From Vitellaria paradoxa (lineage: Eukaryota; Streptophyta; Magnoliopsida; Ericales; Sapotaceae): a stretch of DNA of 64,000 nucleotides. Position numbers and translations under genes: made by a program. This document shows, one piece after another, positions 47,950 to 59,831 of the stretch (within the stretch, counting starts at the first letter, position 1; each line of letters begins with the position of its first letter). Under the pieces are notes generated by a model. That model did not search any database, had not been told where the DNA came from, and saw only the letters and a program-made list of their open reading frames with translations. The stretch spans positions 22,775,752-22,839,751 of the forward strand of contig CM034237.1 of assembly GCA_019916065.1 (NCBI GenBank), written 5' to 3'.

Positions 47950-48592
47950 TATGATGAAGCAATGAATGATGTGGATGTAAATAGTTGGCACAAAGCTATG
48001 AAATCAGAGATGGGTTCTATGTACTTAAACAAGGTCTGGGAACTCATAGACAAACTTGAAGGGATTAAACCCATTAGGTATAAATGGGTCTATAAGAGAA
48101 AGAGAGGGGTAGATGGGAAGGTGGAAACCTTCAAGCAAAAGCTTGTTGCGAGAGGTTATACTCAGAAAGAAGGAATCAATTATGAGGAAACCTTCTCACC
48201 AGTAGCCATGCTTAAGTTTATCAGGATTCTCTTATTCATTGCAACAAATCTATACTATGTGATTTGGCAAATAGATGTTAAGACTGCCTTTCTAAATGGC
48301 GATCTTGATGAAAACATCTATATGATACAACCACATGGTTTTATAGCTGAGGCCAAGATCACAAAGTTTGTAAACTGCAAAAGTCTATCTATGGGCTTAA
48401 AAAAGCTTCTAGATCATGGAACATTAGATTTGATTAGGCAACCAAATCATTTGGTTTTGAGCAAAACCTGATGAACCTTGTGTCTATAAGAGGATAGACG
48501 GCCAGTTGATAATTTTTCTGGTTCTGTATGTTGATGATATCCTACTCATTGGGAATAATGTGGGAGTATTATCGACAGTTAAAGTCTAGTTA
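47950..48592 (+). pseudogene. pol: Copia reverse transcriptase, 5' part
   Basis: Begins near W-H-K-A-M-K-S-E-M and includes YKWVYKRKRG, KQKLVARGYTQ, QIDVKTAFLNGDL and, after a frame change near 48410-48470, the catalytic LYVDDILLIGNN (about 48520-48555). It stops at the solo-LTR insertion point at 48592. Confidence 0.88.
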
Positions 48593-51500
48593 TGTAATAC
48601 CCTGAATTTTCATGTTAATGTAATTTGTTGGTTTTAACATGTTTTGGGCATGTTAGTATGTTAATTAAGTAAGTTTAGTCATTAAAGATGACTTGGGGGT
48701 GTGAATTTTGGAAGAAATTGGCAAAATAGGTCAAAAGTCAACATTTTGACTCGGGAGCACGCTGAAGGGCGCCCGTGGTTTATGAGGGGCACCCATGGCT
48801 CTAGGACGGGCACCTGTGGTTTTTGAGGGGCGTCCCACTTGTGCAGAAAATCAACAGTAGGGGTCCTCTACATTTCCAGCCGGCCCCTCACCCCTATACA
48901 CCCATGTTAGGGCTAGGGGGATGGAAATATCTGGAAGACACTGTTTGGGGATTAAAATATTGGTTATATATATATATTATTGATTTGATGCAAAAGAGAG
49001 AAAGAGAGAGAGAGAAGTTGCTTGGACGAGGGAGAATCGGGTGGAAAAGTAAAAGAAGAACAAAGAAGAGCAAAGGAGAAGAAGATGACCACCGGGTAGA
49101 AAATTTAAGGTAGGTTCTTCCACCCTTTATGAAATCCAAATTCCTTTTGCAAGATTGTAATTAGAACCTTAAGAAACCTCCCTATGTAATTTGTTTGTAG
49201 TTTTAATCAAGGAAGGAGGAGATTGACCTCATCAAAGTTTGAGGGTTTGGAAGCTCAAGACACCCTCTTGTTGATCTATCTTCTTACCACTTGAGGTAGG
49301 AATTTCTAGTCTCATTTTAACATATATGAGATGTATTTGATCTAGTAAATACTTCTATAAGATTTATTTAAGATTTGGAAACCTTGGAAGTAGGGTTTGT
49401 GTGGATGAATGGTTGTGTGTATAAATGTGTTTGGGTTGAATCAATATTTTTGTATGGAAGATATGGTTGGATTAAAATTTATTTTGATGGACTTTTTGGA
49501 GTCTTCTAGGTCCTAGACAACCTAAGAAAATAAGGTATTAGGTTAGATATTGGATTAGGCAAAGTTTAGAACCTAAAAACATGACCTAGAACTTGAACCA
49601 CAGCAGAGTAACATTCTGGATAACAGAGGGGCGCCCGTAGGTTTTTGTGGGGCGCCCATGACCCTTGAGGGGCGCCCATGATCTTATGTGGGGCGCCCAT
49701 GACCCTTGAGGGGCGCCCGTGAACTTTTGGTGGGGCACCCACCGAGACCAGAACACTTTTCCTAATTTTTCTTAACTTGACTTCCTACCTTAGGATTATG
49801 AAGGGGGTTGGTAATATGTTTGTATGTGAGACTTTTATTTGATTAATTGTATGGATTTTAAATGGAAATGAGCTTTCAAAAAGTGATTATAATTGATTAT
49901 CTTAAACCCATGGGATTAAGCTTATAAAGGGGGAATGCTTACTACCATGAATGAAATGAATTGGAAGCCTACTTTGAGATAAGGGTCTTAATCAAATAGA
50001 ATTGTGAATATGTCTTGATGAAAACTAAATGTTGAGGTATATGAACTTGTGATTGATTAAGTGAAAGGGTAACTTGACAAAGAGACATATGTTTATAATT
50101 TTGGTAAATGTGGAATGCTTAATATGGTTTGATCAATGCGATATATAATAAGCTATGGAATGAACCATAACATTGACATGTGTGTTGAATGGTATGTATA
50201 TTGAATAATGTTAAATGTTTAATAAGGTTGATCAATGTTGATATGTGATGAATCTTAGGATGAACCAAAAAGTGAACTTTTGTTAACAAATGATGGAAAT
50301 TAAATGAGGCTTGGATTAAATAAAATGAAGAGATAAAATGAGTTGTGCTACATGATGAAATGGAATGTGGTTGTGCGTATTGGAAAGTGATGATGATGAA
50401 TGTGAATTGTGATTAATGAGTACTGAATATGATGAATGATTGGTTGTGTGTGCCAGGGGCCGTGGTGGGGTGCGAAAATAGGAAGGGACGTGAGATTACC
50501 CTCGGGTTGAAAGACCCAGAACCTGCGCAGGGTTTGGTGTCAATGCCAGTGGGTTAGTAGCCCACAACATTGTGTGTGTTTTGGCTCCTTGTGGCCCTGG
50601 ACGGTGATCCTAAACGACGATGTCAGTTTATCATTTCCGTTGGGTATTGGCCCATAAAAGACGATAGTATGTATGCACCCAACCCCCGAGGATTGTGTGG
50701 TTATGGCTATGTGATTGATTAATGAAATGATGGTACTGTGGATGTGAATTCATGATTGAATGATGAACAAATGTAATGTGGATGTGGATATGTGATTGAA
50801 TGTTGAATATGTGATAATGTGATATGGAATATGATTGGATACAAAGTTGGGAAATTTAATAAGGCAGAATAATTAGACTTGAATGCTACACTATGATGTT
50901 ATTGAATAAAGATAAATATTGTAAATATGGTTATGTGGTCGGCTATGCTTAAACATCAAAGAGATAATTGAAATTTGATATGAACACATGTATGGAATTT
51001 CAAAGATTAAATATAAATTGGAAACTTAATCCTTCTTATGATTTTGTTGTGTAAATATATATATATATATATTCTATGTCAGTTATGTAGTATGTTGATA
51101 AATTGTTGTGGAACTAGAACATATTGAGATAACTAGATGCACCACGAATAGTATGCTCATTTGGAATACATATCATATGTGTTTGTTTGAGACGTCGTGG
51201 GTATAAGTGGATCCGTGCTCACGTCCCTACAGAATTTGATGCAGGTACAGGCCATGATAATCAGGTGGGCTAATGTTATTGGACTAGAAGGGTGTGCATG
51301 AGCCCCACCAAGCTTAGTAAAGTTCTTGGTTATTTAGTTTAAATTTCTTTTGGAATTGTAATATTGTACATCGAGGACTCTTTCAATTTGGTTGTAATGG
51401 CCATAAGGCCTAAGTTATGTATTAATGAGAGAATTGTTGGAAGTTTGTGACTTGATTTTATCTAAGGTTAAATTATGTTATCTTATCTATGTCTCGGGCT

Positions 51501-51605
51501 CACTAGTTTACGTTGCGTTGCTCTGATCATGGGGATTGGTTATGTTAGTGCATGTTGTGTGTGTTTATCACTCATCCGTCAGGTCACGAGATCTGGGGCA
51601 TGACA
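48593..51605 (+). mobile_element. Solo LTR of a Tekay-like Ty3 element, inserted in Copia RT
   Basis: 3013 bp, starting TGTAATACCC and ending GGGGCATGACA, with no PBS, PPT or internal region. Flanks are AGTTA (48588-48592) and GGTTA (51606-51610), a 5-bp target duplication with one later change; joining them restores continuity of the host RT. It was left by recombination between the two LTRs of a once complete element. Features: GGCGCC-type repeats, a TAATA/TATATATA promoter-like stretch near 48966, a GA-rich leader (about 48988-49085), and the end block shared with LTRs at 12715-15407 and 62763-64000. Confidence 0.92.
49627..49742 (+). repeat. GGCGCC minisatellite-like block in the solo LTR
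   Basis: Five GGGGCGCCC cores, plus a decayed sixth (GGGGCACCC), occur every 21-24 bases, with alternating spacers such as ATGACCCTTGA and ATGATCTTATGT. A second group lies at 48766-48838. Each core contains the palindrome GGCGCC and is rich in CpG. Confidence 0.9.
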
Positions 51606-52529
51606 GGTTATTAAGCAAATTTGATATAAAAGACATGGGAGAAGCCAATTATATCCTTGGGATCAAGTTATTACGAGATCGCAAGAATAGGATATTAGGT
51701 TTGTCCTAAGCTTCTTACAAAGACAAAATACTGGTTAAGTACTCCATGCAAGATTCCAAGAAAGGATTATTTCCTTTTAGATATGGGGTCGGTCTATCTC
51801 ATGATCAGTTACCTAAGACTCCTCAAGAGATAGAAAGCATGAAACGGTTCCATATGCATAGCAGTAGGAAGTTTAATATATGCTATGTTATGCACTAGAC
51901 CAGATATTTATTGTGCAGTAGGAATGGTTAGTAGATATTAGTCTAATTCAGGGCCAAAGCATTGGGTTGTAGTAAAGCATATACTTAAGTATCTTCGGAG
52001 AACAAGAGATTATATGCTTGTGTATTCTAGTGAAAATCTTGTACCCATTGGGTATACAAATTCTGACTTTGAGGCAGATATAGATAACAGTAGATCTACT
52101 TCAGGCTATGTGTTCACCTTGGGTAGTGGAGCTGTAAGTTGGAGAAGTGTGAAACAAACATGCATCACAGATTCCACCATGGAAGCCGAGTATGTAGCTG
52201 CTTCAGAAGCAATAAAAGAGGCTGTATGGTTTCGTAAGTTCCTTATGGAACTTAATATGGTTCCCAGTGTTAATATTCCTATTGTTCTTTATTAAGACAA
52301 TAGTGGGGTAGTAGCACAGTCAAAAGAACCTAGATATCAGAAGAAAGGGAAATACATAGAGAGGAAGTATCATTTGGCAAGAGACTTAGTTCAGAAGGGT
52401 GAAGTGATTGTGTCTAAGATTGCATCAGCAGAGAATCTGGCGGATCGATTCACAAAGACCTTAGCTGTTAAGAGCTTTGATCATTGTGTTTATGATATGG
52501 GTGTTCGTCATATGCCTAACATGCTTTAG
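51606..52529 (+). pseudogene. pol: Copia reverse transcriptase 3' part and RNase H, broken
   Basis: The reading of RT resumes with LLSKFDIKDMGEANYILGIK, then stops accumulate through 52012. RNase H from 52014 is well preserved: SDFEADIDNSRSTSGYVFTL, STMEAEYVAASEA and the terminal RKYHLARDLV and SAENLADRFTKTL blocks, with a TAA at 52293-52295 inside and the last stop at 52527-52529. Confidence 0.88.
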
Positions 52530-52543
52530 GGCAAGTGGGGGAT
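52529..52543 (+). other. Copia PPT
   Basis: GGGCAAGTGGGGGAT directly precedes the 3' LTR, typical of Copia. Confidence 0.85.
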
Positions 52544-54120
52544 TGTTAGACTTATATTACATTTATGCCCTTGAAAACATGTTTTGTAATAACCTTTTAT
52601 TTTATTTTTCTAGTTACAATAAAATATTTATTTATTTAAGTATGCATTATTGTCTCTTATTTATAAATATGTGATTTAAGTATTGGGCATAAGATGACAA
52701 TACAGAAAGATTTAAATCACAAGTTTTTTTATAAAAAAAAGTAAAATTCACAGCTATTAATAGAATGGGCATTTCATTATGTTAAAGTTGTAACTTTTCT
52801 ACTTCTTAATTGGGTGATTTGTCTTGACCACTAAAGTAGTGACTCTTGAGTAAAAAAGTTAATATATATATATGTGATATACATATTGAATGGACTATTG
52901 TAAATTACGATCTGGTTTAATAAATATCATTGATCATAATTTACTAAAGCTTTAATAGGCATGATAGACCTTAATCCTGAGTTTGTAATGGACTCACATT
53001 CATGAATTAAATCTATTTGAGTTATCACGGAGTGAGACCTTATAAACGGTTGAAATCCTCGATAACTTGGAGATTTAATTTCATGAATCGTGGGAACATA
53101 TACTTACAAGATGGAATCCATTTTACAAGCTCACCTAAGCTATTTATTATTTTGATCATTAAATCTATGGCCGCAGTTTATTCAGTAGATTGTTTATTGC
53201 ATAACAATATTTATTTGTAAATTATTTGCAAATATATAAATATTGAGAATGATCAAAATTTGGATAAATAGTGACATAGGGTTAAATATGTAATTTATAT
53301 GTAATTTAAGAGGCTTGACATTTAATATTAGTCTAGTTTAACTACGAGCTTGTAATGAAGGGTTAATTAAGTGGATATTATTGGTCTAAGACCAAAATTC
53401 ATTTTATTAAAAGGTGTTTTAATAAAATGAATTTTAACATGGACAACTAGACTTACCAAAAAAAAAAAAAAAAAAAACAAAGCATGGACAACTAGAGTAC
53501 AACCCAAGGCTTTTAGTGGAATAGTCCGGGGTTAATTTAAAGGCTAATGAGATGTCATGAGATGATAGGGCCCAAAACCTTTAAATTGGAGTTAGGAATC
53601 CATGGGTCTTCGGTCCCCAAGCTAGCTCAATTTAATCTTGATGGACCAGGTTCAATTTGCTTATTATTTATTTTTATTTGAAAAATAAATTATAAATATT
53701 ATACACAAGTAACGTGTATTAAGATAAGATGATGTGATTAAGAAATATTCTCTCAATGGTTGAGAGATTTTCTTATATACCTTATCTTCTAGATATTTTA
53801 TATACATTAATGTGCAAGATAAGTCAGATATATATGTGATATATGTGATAATGGATAAGAGATTATCTCAGTGGTTGAGAGATTTTCTCTTATACAGTTA
53901 CTGTATCTCTCTCTCTCTCTATATCATTTTTATTTATATTGAGATAATCCATTAGACCTGAGAGGTAGCCACACACATACCAGCTAGAGAGGGAGAATTG
54001 AGAATAGTTTTGAAAGGCTAAATCGCTAAGCATAAGTCTTACCGCTGTGCATCTAAAAAGTTTTCAAGCTTTTGAACTTCAGATTAAGGTATTTTTCTCT
54101 ACTCTATGTTATAAAAACCA
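52544..54120 (+). repeat. 3' LTR of the Copia element, with about 110-bp extra segment
   Basis: Begins TGTTAGACTTATATTAC and ends ATAAAAACCA (or ACA further on, 54123). Relative to the 5' LTR it has an extra segment at about 53412-53515. Confidence 0.88.
53394..53515 (+). repeat. Perfect 19-bp hairpin and poly-A insertion in the 3' LTR
   Basis: AAAATTCATTTTATTAAAA (53394-53412), loop GGTG, then its exact reverse complement (53417-53435). Next, CATGGACAACTAGA occurs on both sides of a segment with a 19-20-base A run (about 53459-53478). The 5' LTR lacks all but the first arm. Confidence 0.85.
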
Positions 54121-54123
54121 ACA

Positions 54124-54353
54124 CCTACTATAGTATTGCTTCAACTTCTGCCATCATTATGAATTGTTGTCCCACCACTAGTGTGGTACTGTGTTATGTA
54201 GCAAAGCCCACTCCATGAACTGGAGTGGGTTCGCTTTGTGTCATCTAACCAATAAGGGGGTTATCGCTATTGACAAGCAATTATGTTGGTGGGGTTTTTT
54301 ATTTGGACTGATTGGATTTATAGCAGCAACAGGTGTGGAACTAGTAAGGTGAG
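54124..54353 (-). pseudogene. Middle part of the disrupted Ty3 gag region (tentative)
   Basis: Lies between the Copia element and the Athila-like element. On the minus strand it continues the reading from 59875 across the GTGAG target site (start MKDLMSAIVAHLTSS) until a TGA near 54250, and its other end points to the gag fragment at 41788. Similarity to gag is not visible in this piece itself; the assignment rests on continuity. Confidence 0.4.
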
Positions 54354-55943
54354 TGACTGCATATAAATAGTACGTCTAAACTAACTCCCAAGTGCAAGGG
54401 TGTGCGGTGTAGTTTTAACTCGGTGAGTCCGAGGTCGAATCCACAGGGAACTATGAGATTGAATACTAGGATTTTCTAAGTTCTTCTACCTATTGTTTAG
54501 TTTTAAGTATAGGAAAAGAAAATAAGTTTTGGGTTTGGATTGATTGGTTTTTAACTAATTAACAAATAAAATAAAATTGCAAATATTCAAAAGGAAAAAG
54601 ACTTGATCTAACCTACAAATTTGGGTGAACACTTTTATTCTCATATTAGATGTGACTATTATCTCGATTTACAGTTCACGTTTAGGAAAAGTAAATCAAA
54701 AAAATTTCATCGTGAAAACATTAATTCCAAAGCACGGTTTTAAAATCACGTTTGTTTAGGATAAATAAAATCAGAAAGATTTCATCTTGAAAACATTCTT
54801 TGGTCCAGAATTCTTTTCTTTGATTTCAAAATATGAAGTTATAATCAAGTAATGTCATCAGCGATTTCAAGGAAATATGATCAAGGTTACAAGTTTTCGA
54901 ATGTTTTGAAAACCAAAAGGAAAAGAAAACCAGAAAATAAATCTAGGTTCGTTTTCTATATTTTCAAAGTATTAAGAAAATTCTAATCATATGTAGTTAT
55001 CAGTAATTTCAAGGAAATACGATCAACTATATATGTTTTCAAAGGTTTTGAAAACATTAGAAGATAGATCTAGACAAACAAGAACCTTAACATACAAGTT
55101 TTACATTATATATGAGGATTCAATCACATCCAATCATCAAATAAGGTTTCACCCATCATTGATGGGTTAGATCAAGATTAAAACCTAGCCTTGCATAGAT
55201 AAAGTAATAAAACAGTAAATAAAAAGTGAAAACGAGACTCCTTAACTAAAACTTATGTACCGTACTTCGAAGCAATGTCAAAATGAAATCAACGAACAAA
55301 ACCAAAGAAATCAATCCTAAAACTACCTTGAACTACATTCTAAAGTTCTTAAGAAACTGGAAAAAAGTATGTGAAAGGCTCTTCTAGACGGCTGCTGATG
55401 AGGTGTTTATATACAATGCTCAAAAACCCTAAAAACAAAATAAAATAATCATCTCATGAGTCCCACATGTGTGGACACCAAAATGGGGTGTTCGGACGGC
55501 AGTGTATAAGTTTCACTTTTTGTGTTTTTTTCTTTTGATAGCTTTTTGTCATCGACTTCCAATGCGATTTTGACCTTGAAGATGATGGATTCAGCTTCGG
55601 CTAAAACACTAAAGTTATAGCCCTTTGAGTCTTCTTTCCAACACAAAAACAATCAGGTCAATCCGAATTCTGAGTGAAAAGATATGGTCAAAATACTGAC
55701 AGGGTGTCAAGCTGGAACTTCAGCTGCACACTACTTCAACTATCTTGAACTTCAGACCATTTTTTTTCTCCTCGGCAGCCACTTTCATCGCTGCTAATCT
55801 CACTTATTTTGACATTTTCCCTAATCTCACTTATTTTGACATTTTCCCTGCAATTAAGAAAATAAAAGCTATAAGTAATAAAATAAATGCATCAAAGTAT
55901 ATCAAAATGTGAAGTTTGTAATTACACTTTTCAAGTGTAATCA
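54354..55943 (-). repeat. 3' LTR of the Athila/Tat-like element
   Basis: 1590 bp; plus-strand ends TGACTGCATATAAATAG and CAAGTGTAATCA. Contains an internal series of imperfect repeats with TTTCATC.TGAAAACATT (about 54700 and 54790). The block TCTCACTTATTTTGACATTTTCCC occurs twice in tandem at 55797-55850 only in this copy. Confidence 0.9.
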
Positions 55944-55953
55944 CACCCCCCAA
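55944..55953 (-). other. PPT of the Athila/Tat-like element
   Basis: Plus-strand CACCCCCCAA reads TTGGGGGGTG on the minus strand, directly before the 3' LTR. Confidence 0.8.
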
Positions 55954-57684
55954 CTTGAGCATTGCTAGTCCCTAGCAATGCCCTTTATTAAAATGAAATA
56001 AAACTACTATCCTATTTCTCTTTTTGTTGGAAACACGGCTACACTTAGCTACGTGCAGCAAGCCCTTTAAACCCCTAGATTCCCCCAGTGGATGAGTAAG
56101 GTCTCGTGAGGGTTTGCAGTGATGCTACCCACAAACATCTATGGCATGGTCTCAAAGTGTCAAAAGTAATCAAGATAAAAAATGAATCAAGCTCAAGCCC
56201 AACAAGTCACTAAACCCAAATATCATGTGTAATTCCCAAGTGCTAAGTATAAATGCATGGACTATCAAAGTAGAAAGAGCATGTGTGCAAAATTGTTTCA
56301 TTCATTCAACAAGGTTGGAAGAGCATAAACAGAACTAGGTTTTGACTTCAAATGCTCACAGGATACCACTCATAGAAAGAAATTCACTCATTAAGGGTTC
56401 ACACATACCTATTAGCATATAATGCTATCCTAGTTGCACATAACCCCACAAATAAGTGAGTGAACTGAATTGAAGTTCAAAGTGGATAGCTCATAACCAT
56501 GTTCCAATGCATATGTAAGAGATCACACCACATAACCTACATAAAACCACTACATGCACAATACAAGAGTTGCTTGCTTAGAATCCACTAGGTTTTTGTT
56601 TTGGTTGTAACTTGGCCAAAGGTAATGGTTAACAATGGAGGATATGGAAATCAAAGCACATGTCTTGGGATAAAGATGCTCAAGTGCGCACAAGTCCCAA
56701 ACTACCCATTTCCTTTCCAAACCCCAATAAGGATCCTAACAAGAAGCTTATTCAAAAACTTACAAACTACACAAGAGACATTCTCAATAATTATAGTACA
56801 ATGCATAAGTCCCAAAATTACACAAGCAAAAAAGAATGACAAACTTTTTTTTTCTTTCTCTATTTTTTTTCTTTTTTTTTATTTTTGAAATAATGAAAAT
56901 ACATCAGCCAGATGCTCCACCCAATATTTCCGCCCAATATGCTCTAAAAAATTTCCATTCCTAACCCTCATTCATATCATTGACATTGAGGTACTTTTAC
57001 AACCTAAGAAATATGAGGGTAAGGCTTAAAAGTGTGTGAATAAGGCTAAGGGATAATATATGAGGTGGGAACCAAGAAAAATATATAAATATATCACACA
57101 CTTTATTAAAAGGCTTCACGTTGGTTCCTAGGGTAATTTCATATCAAGGAAATGATAAGAAGGTCCAAAAATAGCAAAAAGGGCCTAGCATCATGTTCAA
57201 AGCTTGCAACAACTCATAATGTGCCAAGTGAAACTCATGCAAGTGTGTGTGATGCAATTGGTACATTGAAAACCAAAGTGAAGAATAAAAGAGCTATGAT
57301 TATGTGCAACCCCTCAAGAAAGAATAATAGGCTGAAAGCTCACCATTAAAGGGTATAAGTGTCCACCTAGTCCAAGAATGCTCAATTAACCAATGTTAAA
57401 CAAAATCCACTCCTAAGCACATAAACTCTTCTCTATGATAGTCAAAAATGCACAAGGTCATTATACAATCAACTTGAACTAAGTTTCCTATTAAAGCTTG
57501 AACAAAACTCACTCATCACTCTCTTACTCAATTCCACAATCAACCAAACCAAAAAGGGCTGACATGTTGGTACAAATGTGCTAAATTCATGTATTTAGGC
57601 CTAAAGATGCTCAAAAATTTTAAAATTTTGGCACAAAAGATCATCATGCGAACCCTACCCCCCAAGTTAAAATTCACACTGTCC
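55954..57684 (-). other. Non-coding interior of the Athila/Tat-like element
   Basis: No conserved frame on either strand. Contains long T runs near 56845-56885. The plus frames at 56601-56888 and 57152-57349 are not recognisable. Confidence 0.5.
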
Positions 57685-58119
57685 TCAATGTGAGAACCAT
57701 GATGCATATGTGGGTCTACAGTGTGTAATAGTGAGCATGATAATGCACATGAAACGATAACTACAAAAAGGCACAAATAAGAATAAAGCACAAATTAAAC
57801 CAAGCATGCACCCATTATTCAAGCCACTTAAGGCATCACCCAATACATCCCTCCATTTATCGGCCACTCCACATAATGATAATGAGAAAAAATTATATCT
57901 AAAAGTGTTGTCAAAGTAACCATTCGTGCAAAAGAAACAAACTGACTTAAATTTTTCTAAATGAAATCTAGGATCCTCAAATTCACGTCCATAGAATTTA
58001 GGTAGCATAGAAAAGGTTTGTAAACAAAAATCAATTCCATAAATGCTACCTAAATAACAAATGAGTGGGTGAATGGTGTCTGGTGAACTAGAATTATAAG
58101 GAAAACAATCCATGTTCAT
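57685..58119 (-). pseudogene. gag: gag fragment in the Athila/Tat-like element
   Basis: The frame starts at ATG 58119, about 75 nt after the PBS. Residues about 38-100 fit the Athila/Tat gag core: FYGREFEDPRFHLEKFKSVC, a gap, then FFSLSLCGVADKWRDVL (family pattern F.G....DP..HL..F...C and F.FSL.G.A..W). The rest of gag is absent and the C-terminal 40 codons look non-conserved. It may be a relic of the autonomous parent. Confidence 0.7.
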
Positions 58120-58194
58120 TAATTTTTCTTTTTTTTTTTTAGGAAACAGTAGAAGAGTAACCTAGACTTATCCTAATGAATCAAAACTAAGTTC

Positions 58195-58216
58195 CCTAGC
58201 AACGACGCTAAAAACT
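58195..58216 (-). other. PBS, tRNA-Asp type
   Basis: Plus-strand CCCTAGCAACGACGCTA is a diverged match to the 3' end of plant tRNA-Asp (CCCCGGCAACGGCGCCA), with a short A-rich spacer to the LTR. Confidence 0.75.
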
Positions 58217-59826
58217 TGACCGCATATAAACAGTGTGTCTAAACTAACCCCTCCAAGTGCAAGGGTGTGCGGTGTAGTTTTAACTCGGTGAGTCCGAGGT
58301 CGAATCCACAGGGAACTATGAGATTGAACACTAGGATTTTCTAAGTTCTTCTACCTACTGTTTAGTTTTAAGTATAGGAAAAGAAAATAAGTTTTGGGTT
58401 TGGATTGATTGGTTTTTAACTAATTAACAAATAAAATAAAATTGCAGATATTCAAAAGGAAAAAGACTTGATCTAACCTACAAATCTGGGTGAACACTTT
58501 ATTCTCATATTAGATGTGACTATTATCTCAGTTTATAGTTCACGTTTAGGAAAAGTAAATCGAAAAACTTTCATTGTGAAAACATTAATTCCAAAGCACG
58601 ATTTTAAAATCACGTTTGTTTAGGAAAAATAAAACTAGGAAGATTTCATCTTGAGAACATTCTTTGGTCCAGAATTCTTTTCTTTAATTTCAAAATATGA
58701 AGAAAGTTATAATCAAGTAATGTCATCAGGGATTTCAAGGAAATATGATTGAGGTTACAAGTTTTCGAATGTTTTGAAAACCAAAAGGAAAAGAAAACCA
58801 GAAAATAAATCTAGGTTCATTTTTTATATTTTCAAGTATTAAGAAAATTCTAATCATATGTAGTTATCAATGATTTCAAGAAATACGATCAACTACATAT
58901 GTTTTCAAAGGTTTTGAAAACGTTAGAAAATAGGTCTAGACAAGCAAGAACCCTAACATACAAGTTTTACATTGTATATAAGGATTTAACCACATTCAAT
59001 CATCAAATAAGGTTTCACCCATCATTGATGGGTTAGATCAAGATTAAAACCTAGTCTAGCATAGATAAAGTAATAAAATAGTAAATAAAAAGTGAAAATG
59101 AAAAGAAAATGAGACTCCTTAAATAAAACTTACGTACCGTACTTTGAAGCAATGTCAAAATGAAATCTACGAACAAAGCCAAAGAAATCAATCCTAAAAC
59201 TACCCTGAACTACATTCTAAAGTTATGAAGAAACTGGAAAAACGTATGTGAAAGACTCTCCTAGACAGCTGCTATTGAGGTGTTTATATATAGTGCTCAA
59301 AAACCCTAAAAACGAAATAAAATAATCATATTGCGTGTCCCAGGTGTGTGGACACCAAAATGGGGTGTTCGGACGACAGTGTATAAATTTTAATTTTTTG
59401 TGTTTTTTTTTTTCTTTTGACAGCTTTCTGTCCTTGACTTCTAATGCAATTTTGACCTTGAAGATGATGGATTCAGGCTTTGGCTGAAACACAAAATTTG
59501 TAGCCCTTTGAGTTGTCTTTCCAACCCAAGAGGAATCAGGTCAATCCGAATTGTGAGTGAAAAGATATGGTCAAAATACTGACAGGGTGTCAAGCTGGAA
59601 CTTTAGCTGCACACCACTTCAACCATCTTGAACTTCAGACCATTTTTTTCTCCTCGGCAGCCACTTTCATCGCTGCTAATCTCACTTATTTTGTCATTTT
59701 CCTTGCAATTAAGAAAATAAAAGCTATAAGTAATAAAATAATAATAAAACTTCAAGATTAACTACTTAAATGCATCAATGTGTATCAAAATGTGGAGTTT
59801 GTAATTACACTTTTCAAGTGTAATCA
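58217..59826 (-). repeat. 5' LTR of the Athila/Tat-like element
   Basis: 1610 bp; plus-strand ends TGACCGCATATAAACAG and CAAGTGTAATCA. It differs from its partner at scattered sites and short indels, so the insertion is not recent. Confidence 0.9.
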
Positions 59827-59831
59827 GTGAG

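Larger units (their letters stand above)
41789..54123 (+). mobile_element. Copia element with large leader, interrupted by a solo LTR
   Basis: LTR - PBS - 2.2-kb leader - gag - protease - integrase - reverse transcriptase - RNase H - PPT - LTR; integrase before reverse transcriptase defines Copia. About 9.3 kb without the 3.0-kb nested LTR. The LTRs are clearly diverged and the coding region has many stops and frame changes, so it is old. Four bases CCTA precede the left LTR and follow the right one if the LTR ends in CAACA; this is weak support for a target duplication. Confidence 0.9.
54354..59826 (-). mobile_element. Non-autonomous Athila/Tat-like LTR element, minus strand, GTGAG target duplication
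   Basis: Two LTRs (54354-55943 and 58217-59826) flank a 2.27-kb interior. On the minus strand the PBS follows the LTR at 58217 and the PPT precedes the LTR ending at 55943, so the element runs right to left. GTGAG is perfect at 54349-54353 and 59827-59831. The interior has one gag-like fragment and no protease, reverse transcriptase or integrase, so it depends on another element. Its tRNA-Asp-type primer site fits the Athila/Tat group. Confidence 0.9.

Noticed and set aside
48823..49113. 96-residue frame in the solo LTR
   Set aside because: It runs through the GA-rich LTR leader and ends with it; the related LTR at 62763 does not keep the frame.
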